In this document: positions 1-7,253 of the stretch, piece after piece
Layout of the letters: each line of letters opens with the position of its first letter
How positions within the stretch are numbered: the first letter of the stretch is position 1
From: JBFLVQ01 sp040758525
Lineage (GTDB): Bacteria > Acidobacteriota > Blastocatellia > Chloracidobacteriales > JADJPF01
Assembly: GCA_040758525.1 (NCBI GenBank)
Contig: JBFLVQ010000009.1
Coordinates: 1-40,685 of the forward strand
DNA: 40,685 bases
Direction of reading: 5' to 3'
Program-made: the position numbers and the translations under genes
Notes under the pieces: model-generated
The model's input: only the letters and a program-made list of their open reading frames with translations
The model's database searches: none
Told to the model about the DNA's origin: nothing

Positions 1-495
1 TTTATCTTTAATTGGGCAAGGAAATCGGCGATCTGGCCGATGACCTTTGGGTTGGCCTGCTGCGCCATTGAAATGATGGCGACCGGCGCTTCTCGTTTTG
101 ATATGGATCGTTTTGGCGCTGGTGTCTTCCGACCTAGTCCCCGCCAATGTGATCTAATCATCGTGGCTGGCACAGTTACACTAAAGATGGCGCAGGTAGT
201 GCGTCGCGTTTATGATCAGATGCCTGAACCTAAATGGGTAATTTCAATGGGTTCTTGCTCAAACGTAGGCGGCCCATTTAATAGTTATTCCACTCTGCAA
301 GGAGTGGATCGAGTTATACCTGTTGATGTTTATGTGCCAGGCTGTCCGCCACGTCCAGAGGCGCTGCTCTATGGCTTGATGCGCTTGCAGGATAAGATTA
401 TGAAAGAGCATCCAACCCGCTTTGTAATGGGTAAAGGTAATGTTGCCCCACCCACTGAGCCTGTTGTAGAGAATGAGAAAGAGGTAGTTGCCTAG
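1..495 (+). CDS. nuoB: NADH-quinone oxidoreductase subunit B (5'-truncated by window edge)
   Basis: This is the peripheral-arm subunit of respiratory complex I that holds iron-sulfur cluster N2, which passes electrons to quinone at the membrane interface. The reading frame is open from base 1: 13 codons (FIFNWARKSAIWP) precede the first visible ATG at 40 and match the conserved NuoB stretch before the Cys pair. The true start is therefore upstream, and the ATG at 40 is internal. All four cluster ligands are visible: the adjacent Cys pair at 58-63 (GLACCAIE), Cys at 256 (MGSCSNVGG) and Cys at 343 (PGCPPRPEALL). About 164 residues are present, so only a short N-terminus is missing. The tail is acidic and variable. 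Other nuo genes probably lie upstream, outside the window. A strong hairpin terminator follows the stop codon. Confidence 0.96.
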   Translation, partial: FIFNWARKSAIWPMTFGLACCAIEMMATGASRFDMDRFGAGVFRPSPRQCDLIIVAGTVTLKMAQVVRRVYDQMPEPKWVISMGSCSNVGGPFNSYSTLQGVDRVIPVDVYVPGCPPRPEALLYGLMRLQDKIMKEHPTRFVMGKGNVAPPTEPVVENEKEVVA

Positions 496-526
496 CTATT
501 ATAAACTGCCCAACAGTTAGCTTATC

Positions 527-568
527 AGCCTGCGTGTGCATTATTGCCCTACGCAGGCTTTCGTCTTT
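527..568 (+). terminator. Rho-independent terminator after nuoB
   Basis: A perfect 9-bp stem, AGCCTGCGT (527-535) and ACGCAGGCT (551-559), is separated by a 15-nt loop and followed by the T-rich tract TTCGTCTTTT ending at 568. It closes the nuo transcript. It also spans a TTG at 544 that is in frame with the next gene, which argues that translation of that gene does not start there. Confidence 0.85.
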
Positions 569-570
569 TA

Positions 571-1665
571 ATGCGAGAACTAGAAGAGAAGATCTTAACC
601 CATATCACCAATAGAGGACCTATCACTTTCTCTGATTTCATGGAGATGGTGCTCTATGATAGAGACTATGGCTATTACTCTGTGGTTGCTGAAAGGATAG
701 GGCCGGCAGGCGACTACTATACCTCTGCAAATGTGGCGGCAGAGTTTGGCGCACTACTAGCACAGCAGTGCTTGGAGATGCGTGCACAATTGGGGACAGA
801 ACGATTAGTGATCGTAGAGATAGGCGCTGGTACAGGTCAATTAGCCTTTGATATCTTGACTGCGCTTATCGCAGAACACCATCTGTCTGCACAAGAGATA
901 GAGTATCTGATCTGTGAGACAAGTCCGGCAATGCAGGCACGCCAAGCAGAGAAACTAGAGAGATTCACTACACAAGTGCGCTGGGTTAACTATCAAGCAT
1001 TAGCATCTGCACCCATTGAAGGGGTGATAATATCCAATGAGGTGGTTGATGCATTACCTGTACATAGAGTTAAATGGCAGGGCAGACGCTTGCGTGAACT
1101 CTTCGTTACAGCCGCTGGCACAGGTTTACAAACAGAATGGTACAAGCCGTCTACCTTACAACTAGGCGCTTATCTACAGCGTTTCGATATTAGGCTAGAG
1201 GAAGGACAGATTGCTGAGATCAATCTTAATGCCATTGTCTGGTTGCAGCAGGTGGCGGCAGCACTACGGCGTGGTTTTGTTATCACAATAGATTATGGGG
1301 ATCTAGTTGATCATCTATATGCGCCTGACCATCAGGAAGGCACACTACGCTGTTTCTATCGTCATACACTTAATGACGAACCACTGGCACGTGTAGGTGA
1401 ACAGGATATCACGGCAGATGTCAACTTCTCTGCATTGATCGATTATGGTCAGGAGTTTGGCCTTGAGACCGTAAGACTAGCACGGCAAGCGGACTATTTA
1501 ATTCGCTTAGGGCTGCTAGACCGGCTACAACATATGATCGAGAATTGTCAAGAGGATTTTACTTCATTAAAGGCACGCCTTGCGCTCAAGAATTTCTTTG
1601 TTCCTGGAGGTATCAGCGATCACTTCAAAGTACTAATACAGCAGAAGGGCTTAAAAGATTCTTAA
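571..1665 (+). CDS. MidA/NDUFAF7-family SAM-dependent protein arginine methyltransferase
   Basis: The product is a 364-residue member of the COG1565 (DUF185) family. Its mitochondrial member NDUFAF7/MidA dimethylates an arginine in the 49-kDa complex I subunit (NuoD homologue) and is needed for complex I assembly. Visible signatures are the N-terminal block GPITFSDFMEMVLYDRDYGY, a SAM-binding loop VEIGAGTGQ at about residues 82-90, and the later family blocks ISNEVVDALPVHRV and TIDYGD. I chose ATG 571 because the alternative TTG at 544 lies inside the nuoB terminator, and because residues from 571 on match the usual N-terminus. No Shine-Dalgarno sequence is visible, so initiation may be near-leaderless from an internal promoter. 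The position directly after nuoB fits a complex I assembly role, but a separate transcript is likely. Bacterial substrates of this family are not well established. Confidence 0.85.
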   Translation: MRELEEKILTHITNRGPITFSDFMEMVLYDRDYGYYSVVAERIGPAGDYYTSANVAAEFGALLAQQCLEMRAQLGTERLVIVEIGAGTGQLAFDILTALIAEHHLSAQEIEYLICETSPAMQARQAEKLERFTTQVRWVNYQALASAPIEGVIISNEVVDALPVHRVKWQGRRLRELFVTAAGTGLQTEWYKPSTLQLGAYLQRFDIRLEEGQIAEINLNAIVWLQQVAAALRRGFVITIDYGDLVDHLYAPDHQEGTLRCFYRHTLNDEPLARVGEQDITADVNFSALIDYGQEFGLETVRLARQADYLIRLGLLDRLQHMIENCQEDFTSLKARLALKNFFVPGGISDHFKVLIQQKGLKDS

Positions 1666-1673
1666 TCCCTTCC

Positions 1674-1702
1674 TTGCAATTGAGATATTAGCACTGTATT
1701 AT
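1674..1702 (+). promoter_or_regulatory. Candidate sigma70-type promoter for the PATAN-J gene
   Basis: The -35-like TTGCAA (1674-1679) and -10-like TATTAT (1697-1702) are separated by 17 bp. This would place the transcription start near 1709, about 30 bases before the ATG at 1738. It is a sequence match only. Confidence 0.45.
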
Positions 1703-1737
1703 TCAACACGAATTCGACAATAAAATGGGCGAACTAT

Positions 1738-3429
1738 ATGCAAGGGAACCTCTCTTCATTTTGTCTTGCAGAAATTTTCCGGACTATCTACAACGAGCGC
1801 TACAGCGGCGAACTGGTTTTACAGCACAAGACTGAGCAGAAGCATATCTATTTCGAGCGTGGCCAAGTAGTCTTTGCTGCCAGTAACAAGCCAGAGGATC
1901 GCATTGGCGAAACCCTGGTGCGTTATCGTAAATTGACTCGTGAACAGATTGAGGAGTTTGTTGCACAATTGCCAGCGGGACAGCGTTTAGGCCGCGCATT
2001 GGTTGAAATAGGTATACTCAATGAACGTGAACTGATCACTTATGTCACACTCCAGATCATTGATATTATTTATTCGCTCTTTAATTGGTCGGAAGGTAGC
2101 TACACATTTGTCGAAGGTGAAGATCGTGCTCCAGAAGAGCTGAAGATGCGTTTCTCAACTGCTACATTGATACTTGAAGGTATTCGGCGCATTGATGATT
2201 TCGATATATTGCGACGTGGTATAGGCGATCCAGCCCGGCCATTGTTGCCTACTGCGGCTGGGCGTGCCAAGCTTCAGGCGATCGCATTTAGTCCTTTAGA
2301 ACTCTCTATCATAAATATGGTGAAAGAGCAGACCGACCTGCTCAAAGTGATTGTAAGTTGTAAAGAGAAGCCAGAAAAGGTACTGCAGGCTATCTATGGG
2401 TTGCTTGCCATAGGTATATTGCAACAGGGTGAAGAGAGATTAACAGGAGCAGTACAGACATCACCATCTGCATATGAAGTGACACCAGCGCTGGCAGCCA
2501 TTGGTATAGATAATCAATTATTAACCGAATTACAAGAGTTAAAACAGCGTATAGAGACACGCGATGCACGCGTTATTCTAAATGTTACTCCTGATAATAA
2601 TGCCAATCAGATCTATGACGCTTATCTGCGGCTGGCCACTCGCTTTCATCCTGATAAATTCGTCAATGCACCAGCGCAATTGAAATCGGATGCCGAGTAT
2701 GTTTTTGCAGCCATTAACGAAAGCTATAATGTCATGCGCGCCAATATTATGCCCGCATCACCACCTATCCCACAGATAGGGGTGGCGCCGCCACCGTCCA
2801 CTTATGGCACGCCTTCGACAAACTACAGTCCTTATACAGCGCCGCCAACTACGCCACCTGCTAATACAGGAATGCGAGGAGCAGCGTCATCTCCCTATAG
2901 TACGCCACCACCGCCATCTAGTTATTACAACCCACCATCTACAACTACGCCGGCTAACTTGATGCCTCAGTATCAGAGCGGGCTCAAACGTAGCCCAATC
3001 ACTCGTGCTGTCTCTGACGAGATGGATTACAATAAGCGCGATCAGGCTCAATCCTTAGCACAACGACGTACTGTTGATATCGAACGTGCGCTACATGAAA
3101 TGCTAGACTATTTTGATGATCGACGTGCGCCGCTATTTGTTGCTGAAGCTCTCTCAACCTTGCTACGCACACGACCACCTTTTCATGTTGGTCGTCGTGA
3201 AGTTGTTGAAACTATCATTACCTGGGCGCGTAACAAATCTTCAACACAAGGCTGGCCTATTCCACAAGTCTTATTGCGGGTCTTGAGTTTAATAAAGCAA
3301 GCAGAGCAGTCACAGTTAATTGAGGGTTTCGATGCCGCCGTCTTCTACCCAGCATTTATACAGGAATTAGCAGGTTATTGCACACCACCAGAGGCAGATG
3401 AGTTTAAGCGAGCCGCGGCGAGCTTATAA
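1738..3429 (+). CDS. PATAN (DUF4388) and J-domain protein
   Basis: The product has 563 residues. Residues 1-130 form a PATAN/DUF4388 domain, recognised from its opening GNLSSFCLAEIFRTIYN, the GELVLQ and IYFERGQVVFA blocks, and a following winged-helix-like region. PATAN domains occur in bacterial two-component and gliding/pilus signalling proteins and are thought to mediate protein contacts. A J domain follows at roughly 285-335 with the invariant HPD at residues 304-306, so the protein should be able to stimulate an Hsp70/DnaK. Residues 340-420 are a Pro/Ser/Thr/Tyr-rich linker, and the last 130 residues are a helical domain I do not recognise. There is no signal peptide or membrane segment, so it is probably cytoplasmic. 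A good promoter lies just upstream. The family architecture (PATAN plus J) is clear; the actual client or pathway is unknown. Confidence 0.8.
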   Translation: MQGNLSSFCLAEIFRTIYNERYSGELVLQHKTEQKHIYFERGQVVFAASNKPEDRIGETLVRYRKLTREQIEEFVAQLPAGQRLGRALVEIGILNERELITYVTLQIIDIIYSLFNWSEGSYTFVEGEDRAPEELKMRFSTATLILEGIRRIDDFDILRRGIGDPARPLLPTAAGRAKLQAIAFSPLELSIINMVKEQTDLLKVIVSCKEKPEKVLQAIYGLLAIGILQQGEERLTGAVQTSPSAYEVTPALAAIGIDNQLLTELQELKQRIETRDARVILNVTPDNNANQIYDAYLRLATRFHPDKFVNAPAQLKSDAEYVFAAINESYNVMRANIMPASPPIPQIGVAPPPSTYGTPSTNYSPYTAPPTTPPANTGMRGAASSPYSTPPPPSSYYNPPSTTTPANLMPQYQSGLKRSPITRAVSDEMDYNKRDQAQSLAQRRTVDIERALHEMLDYFDDRRAPLFVAEALSTLLRTRPPFHVGRREVVETIITWARNKSSTQGWPIPQVLLRVLSLIKQAEQSQLIEGFDAAVFYPAFIQELAGYCTPPEADEFKRAAASL

Positions 3430-3449
3430 AGGCGGCATTATCGCCGCCT
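3430..3449. terminator. Hairpin between convergent genes
   Basis: AGGCGGC (3430-3436) and GCCGCCT (3443-3449) form a 7-bp GC-rich stem with a 6-nt loop. It sits exactly between the stop codon of the PATAN-J gene and that of hfq. There is no long T tract on either side, so it may be a weak bidirectional terminator or a stabilising 3' end. Confidence 0.5.
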
Positions 3450-3450
3450 A

Positions 3451-3858
3451 TTACTTATCGTCACCCTGATTTCTTGGTGGTCCACCAAAGTTACGCCGAT
3501 CTCTGGGAAAAGGCGGACGTCTGCCAAAAGACGGACGTGGTGGTCGTCCACCCATAGGACGTGGTGGCCTTGGCCCAAAGCGCGGAGGCATAGCTTCTCC
3601 GCTTTGTCCTTCCTCACCAGCAGTCTCTGTTTTGGGAATCATCAGTCTAGTACTATAGCCGCGAGGCAGTACTATGGTGGAGATAGCCTGTTTGTAGATA
3701 TGCTGATCTTGGCCATAGGTGTTAATGGTGACAGAGTGTTTATCATAATCCTTGATTGTGCCCATCAATTTAACTTTTCCTACTAGATGGATAGTCACCA
3801 CACAATTATTATTTTTTGCCTGTTCTAAAAATGTATCTTGTAGGTTAACCTTAGTCAT
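3451..3858 (-). CDS. hfq: RNA chaperone Hfq with an Arg/Pro/Gly-rich C-terminal tail
   Basis: The product has 135 residues. Residues 1-70 are an Hfq Sm-fold: NLQDTFLEQAKNNN at the N-terminal helix, VTIHLVGKVKLMGTIKDYD for Sm1, and IYKQAISTIVLPRG for Sm2. Hfq hexamers bind small RNAs and A-rich mRNA sites and promote their pairing. Two points are unusual. The conserved YKHAIST motif reads YKQAIST, so the proximal-face His (E. coli His57) is Gln. The core is also followed by a roughly 60-residue tail dominated by Arg, Pro, Gly and Phe (RPPRP and GRRPPF motifs), which looks like a disordered RNA-binding tail rather than the usual Hfq tail. The start has a good Shine-Dalgarno (AAGGAG, 7-nt spacing). 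It is the last gene of a three-gene operon with a zinc-ribbon and a cNMP-domain protein. Confidence 0.88.
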   Translation of the reverse strand: MTKVNLQDTFLEQAKNNNCVVTIHLVGKVKLMGTIKDYDKHSVTINTYGQDQHIYKQAISTIVLPRGYSTRLMIPKTETAGEEGQSGEAMPPRFGPRPPRPMGGRPPRPSFGRRPPFPRDRRNFGGPPRNQGDDK

Positions 3859-3893
3859 TCAAAGCTCCTTTGTCAGCATGCTCTACAGCCAGT

Positions 3894-4535
3894 CTACTCT
3901 TTGGGGATTTTGCTCATCTGCGAGGTAGCCGTATCGCTAGCCGGCTCGCTCATCGCGGCATCTAGTGTATCACTATTGATCAAATATTCTAATGTCAAAT
4001 GGGTCTTAGGTACTATTCCAGCCGCCTCATCTAAGCGGGTTTGTGCAGTTGCAATACCCAGCTTATTGACACACTCTTCACAAACATAAAGGGTCTTGTT
4101 CAAAGCCGCATCCTCTACTTGAGAGAGATGACCAAGCGTTTTGGTCGGATCAAATTGGTTGTTACAGATCAGACAGCTACATAAAGAGATCTGTTCATCG
4201 TCTTCTAATAACCGTTGACAGGTGCTTACTAGAGAAACAGGAGTTACGGCTTGGACTCTGCCGGTACGAAAGCATGCGGTTGATTCTCGTGCCGCTCGGT
4301 GTAGACCATAAATCAATTGGCCTAGTTCTGGACTATGCAGCCGTGCATCTACACGCACAGTATTACTATCTGGTTCAGTAATATCGAGGGCTCGCGTTGT
4401 CAGCTTAAGTCGCGCATCTTTGTAGATGGTAACGTAGGCTTTACTTACATCGCCAGCAAAATGCCAACGCAGTGCACCGAACTCAGTAAGTCCGATCAGT
4501 TTGGTTAGCAGCTTCTCGAGTATTTCCTCTTCCAT
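3894..4535 (-). CDS. Uncharacterised protein with a CxxC...CxxC zinc-binding module
   Basis: I do not recognise the family. The 213-residue product has an N-terminal region of about 115 residues with mixed alpha/beta character. A cysteine module follows: LCSCLICNNQ and, some 25 residues later, YVCEECVNKLG, giving paired CxxC motifs that should bind one zinc. A C-terminal region ends in a polar, probably disordered tail. There is no signal peptide or membrane segment. It lies 13 bases downstream of the cNMP-domain gene and about 35 bases upstream of hfq on the same strand, so it is very likely co-transcribed with both. A role in regulation or nucleic-acid handling is a context guess only. Confidence 0.7.
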   Translation of the reverse strand: MEEEILEKLLTKLIGLTEFGALRWHFAGDVSKAYVTIYKDARLKLTTRALDITEPDSNTVRVDARLHSPELGQLIYGLHRAARESTACFRTGRVQAVTPVSLVSTCQRLLEDDEQISLCSCLICNNQFDPTKTLGHLSQVEDAALNKTLYVCEECVNKLGIATAQTRLDEAAGIVPKTHLTLEYLINSDTLDAAMSEPASDTATSQMSKIPKE

Positions 4536-4548
4536 AATTTAGCCAAAT

Positions 4549-5346
4549 CTATAATGCCGCAAATTGTGCTTTAAGATCAGAATGGGCTTCCATTAGACCT
4601 ATCATACGTTCGCGTGGCAGTTCAACCATCTCTACACGAGTCTTGGCCTTAAGTGAGACATCCCAGGGCTTGGCCTCGAGTAATCCCGTGTGACCATAGT
4701 AACGCGGTCCACTCTGACCAGCAACAATCGTCTCGCTTGAGTCTGAGTGTGCTACTTCTAATGTACCACTTTTGAGGAGCAAGAAGGCATGCACTGGATC
4801 GCCTTGACGACAGATTAGCTCGTCGGCTTGGTAGATACGTAGTTTTGCTTCGGCAATCAACTTCTCAATAACTTCTGAACCCAATATTGCGAAGATAGAT
4901 GTAAGTTTGAGATGTGTGGCTAGACCACGACTGAGGTAGAGACTATCCATAGCATTTTTGAAGACACTAGATTTGTGTGTAAGGTAGTCAAACCCTTTAC
5001 GGTCGATCTCGACCATTATAGATGCTTCTAGTGCCCGTACTGTGGCATTACGAGGCGCACCCGCCAAGATCGACATTTCACCAAAGGTTGTGCCTTGCCG
5101 TAATGTTGCTACCGTGAATTCCCAGTCATCTTCTCGGCGCACGCTTACGGAAGCGCTACCAGCCAAAATCACAAAGAAAGAGTTGCCAGCTTCACCCTGA
5201 TTGATAATAATTTCACCAGCTTTGAATTGGCGTATATGCATTTCATCAATAACCGTGTTTAAATCTTCCTCCAATAGATCTGCTAGCAGCGACCAGTTCT
5301 TAAAAAAGAGCCGCTTGACTTCGGCCAATTGTTCTTGTTCGCTCAT
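4549..5346 (-). CDS. Tandem cyclic-nucleotide-binding-domain protein (no output domain)
   Basis: The product has 265 residues with two CRP-like beta-roll domains. The first (about 25-140) has a canonical phosphate-binding cassette, FGEMSILAGAPRNATVRA, including the Glu and Arg that contact cyclic nucleotide. The second (about 150-262) is recognisable (IYQADELICRQGD, FLLLKSGTLEVAH), but its cassette is degenerate and lacks the GE...R residues, so it probably does not bind ligand. No helix-turn-helix, kinase or membrane segment is seen, so this is a sensor or scaffold rather than a CRP-type regulator. The start has a good Shine-Dalgarno (AGGAG). It is the first gene of an operon leading to the zinc-ribbon protein and hfq. 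Whether it senses cAMP, cGMP or something else cannot be told. Confidence 0.82.
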   Translation of the reverse strand: MSEQEQLAEVKRLFFKNWSLLADLLEEDLNTVIDEMHIRQFKAGEIIINQGEAGNSFFVILAGSASVSVRREDDWEFTVATLRQGTTFGEMSILAGAPRNATVRALEASIMVEIDRKGFDYLTHKSSVFKNAMDSLYLSRGLATHLKLTSIFAILGSEVIEKLIAEAKLRIYQADELICRQGDPVHAFLLLKSGTLEVAHSDSSETIVAGQSGPRYYGHTGLLEAKPWDVSLKAKTRVEMVELPRERMIGLMEAHSDLKAQFAAL

Positions 5347-5463
5347 AAATAGTCTCCTGCAGTTTTTGCCAAGCCCTTATCTTAGTATGTAGTGGGAAGA
5401 ACGAAAATAGTGTAAGCCGAAACAGCAGTTTAGGGCAAACGATAGTTCTCGGTTAAGAGGTTT

Positions 5464-7023
5464 TTAACCAACTGTAGGGGGTTCGCTGCTAGCCCACCGT
5501 GCTAACTCTCGTTTGAGCAATTTACCAGTTGGGCCTTTAGGAATCTCAGGTAAAAAAACCACCGATTTAGGACATTTATAATCAGCCAGTCGCGTACGAC
5601 AGAAAGCAATAATCTCATAGGCAGTTGCTTGCGCTCCCTCTTTCAGTGTTACAAAGGCTTTTACCTCTTCGCCGTAAAGAGGATCAGGCACACCTATCGT
5701 AGCCGCTTCCTTAACGGCAGGATGCTGGTAGAGAAGTTCGTCAATTTCGCGTGGATAGATATTTTCGCCGCCACGAATAATCATATCGGATTTACGATCG
5801 ACAACAAAGAAATAGCCATCTTCGTCATAATAACCAACATCACCAGTATGAAACCAGCCATTGCGAAAAGCTTCTTTAGTAGCAGTTGGCATATGAAAAT
5901 AACCTTTCATGATGTTCTCTCCACATAACACAATCTCACCGATCTGATGTGCGCCAAGTTCATTATCATTCTCATCAAAGATCTTCATCTCGTTACCGAT
6001 TGGTAGACCGATTGAACCAGGCCGGCGACGAGTGTCAGGCGGATTAAAAGTCGAGCGACAAGTCGATTCTGATAGTCCATAACCTTCAATTACAAGACAA
6101 TGAAAAAGCTCCTCAAACTGCCTGATCACTTCTACTGGCACAGGCGCGGAGCCACACATAGCAAAGCGTAACGCTGCCGTATCACAACCAGCCGGCACAC
6201 CTTCTGGATAGTTATGTAGTAACATTGAGAGCATCGTGGCTACTGAACCAAATGAAGTGATACGGTAGTCTGAGATAATCTGCCAATGCTTAGTAGCACT
6301 AAATTTTGGACTGAGAATCATAGACGCACCTACATAGAATGGTGTCATAGTTGTTACCGAGACAGCATTCATATGGAAGAGCGGCATTATACAGAGCAGA
6401 CGATCCTCAGCGGTGAAATTGAGCCAACTACTGATCTGGCGAGCATTGGCAATCAGATTGCCATGTGTAAGCAATACTCCTTTCGGTTTACCTGTAGTAC
6501 CTGAAGTATAGATTATGATCGCTTCATCATCACTTTTTAGTGATGTTGCCGCGCTCACGCTATGGAGTGCTTTCCTTTGAGCAGCAACTGCTTCAGGAAA
6601 GTAGATAGTATCGGAGTGTGTTGCATCAACTACGATTACATGCTTAAGAAAAGGTAGCTCGGTGCGAATTTCATCAAGATAAGGAAGGAAACTGGCTGCT
6701 ATGATAAGCGCAATAGATTCGGAATTATTGAGCACATATTTGATCTCTTGCGATTTAAGTAGAGCATTAATAGGGCCGGCCAGTGCCCCCAATTGAAAGC
6801 ACGCAAAATAGCTGATCACATATTCTGGACAATTAGGTAAGAGTAGACTAACACGATCTCCTTTAGTAATACCAAGTGCGTGTAATAGATTGGCAGTCTG
6901 ATTAACAGTTTCCTGAAACTGACAATAGGTATAGGTGCGGCCATCTGGCTCGTAGGTAAGAAAGGTCTTGTCTGGTGCTTGCTCAGCACGCGCAGCAAGC
7001 AATATAGAGAGGTTCTTATACAC
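5464..7023 (-). CDS. AMP-forming acyl-CoA synthetase (FadD-like)
   Basis: The product is a 519-residue ANL-superfamily ligase that activates a carboxylic acid, probably a fatty acid, to acyl-AMP and then acyl-CoA. Motifs in order are the P-loop IIYTSGTTGKPKGVLLTH, the GYGLSEST motif, the hinge YFHTGDVGYYDEDGY with DRKSDMIIRGGENIYP, and the catalytic-lysine region GPTGKLLKREL near the C-terminus. All key residues are intact and the length is normal. The start is GTG at 7023, with GGAG about 10 bases upstream. It is transcribed divergently from the pyrimidine operon. The FadL-like porin at 11201 could supply substrate, but the two are not in one operon. Chain-length preference cannot be read from sequence by eye. 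Confidence 0.88.
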   Translation of the reverse strand: MYKNLSILLAARAEQAPDKTFLTYEPDGRTYTYCQFQETVNQTANLLHALGITKGDRVSLLLPNCPEYVISYFACFQLGALAGPINALLKSQEIKYVLNNSESIALIIAASFLPYLDEIRTELPFLKHVIVVDATHSDTIYFPEAVAAQRKALHSVSAATSLKSDDEAIIIYTSGTTGKPKGVLLTHGNLIANARQISSWLNFTAEDRLLCIMPLFHMNAVSVTTMTPFYVGASMILSPKFSATKHWQIISDYRITSFGSVATMLSMLLHNYPEGVPAGCDTAALRFAMCGSAPVPVEVIRQFEELFHCLVIEGYGLSESTCRSTFNPPDTRRRPGSIGLPIGNEMKIFDENDNELGAHQIGEIVLCGENIMKGYFHMPTATKEAFRNGWFHTGDVGYYDEDGYFFVVDRKSDMIIRGGENIYPREIDELLYQHPAVKEAATIGVPDPLYGEEVKAFVTLKEGAQATAYEIIAFCRTRLADYKCPKSVVFLPEIPKGPTGKLLKRELARWASSEPPTVG

Positions 7024-7253
7024 TACTTTGCTACTCCAGGATAAGATATTTAATGCCTATATTAACATCATAAACCAGAAAGCGCAGAGAGATCTCTGTG
7101 TCTTCTCTGGCTGGCATTTCGCTCTTTATTGCCTTGTAACCAGTGTGATATATTACCAGCCTTAGAAATATCGCAAGATCCGGCACACCTTCCTAATTTG
7201 CACCAGAATCGCCATACGGATTTGTCTAGAGAAAATTGTTGGAGGAAGTAAGC

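Noticed and set aside
544..570. TTG at 544 as start of the MidA-like protein
   Set aside because: It lies inside the loop and stem of the nuoB terminator, and the extra nine residues do not match the family.
5451..5469. GGTTAA...TTAACC inverted repeat as terminator of the acyl-CoA synthetase gene
   Set aside because: It is a short AT-rich stem overlapping the stop codon, with no T tract after it on the minus strand.
7088..7097. The 10-base palindrome AGAGATCTCT between the acyl-CoA synthetase and dihydropyrimidinase genes
   Set aside because: It is too short and common to call an operator without other copies.
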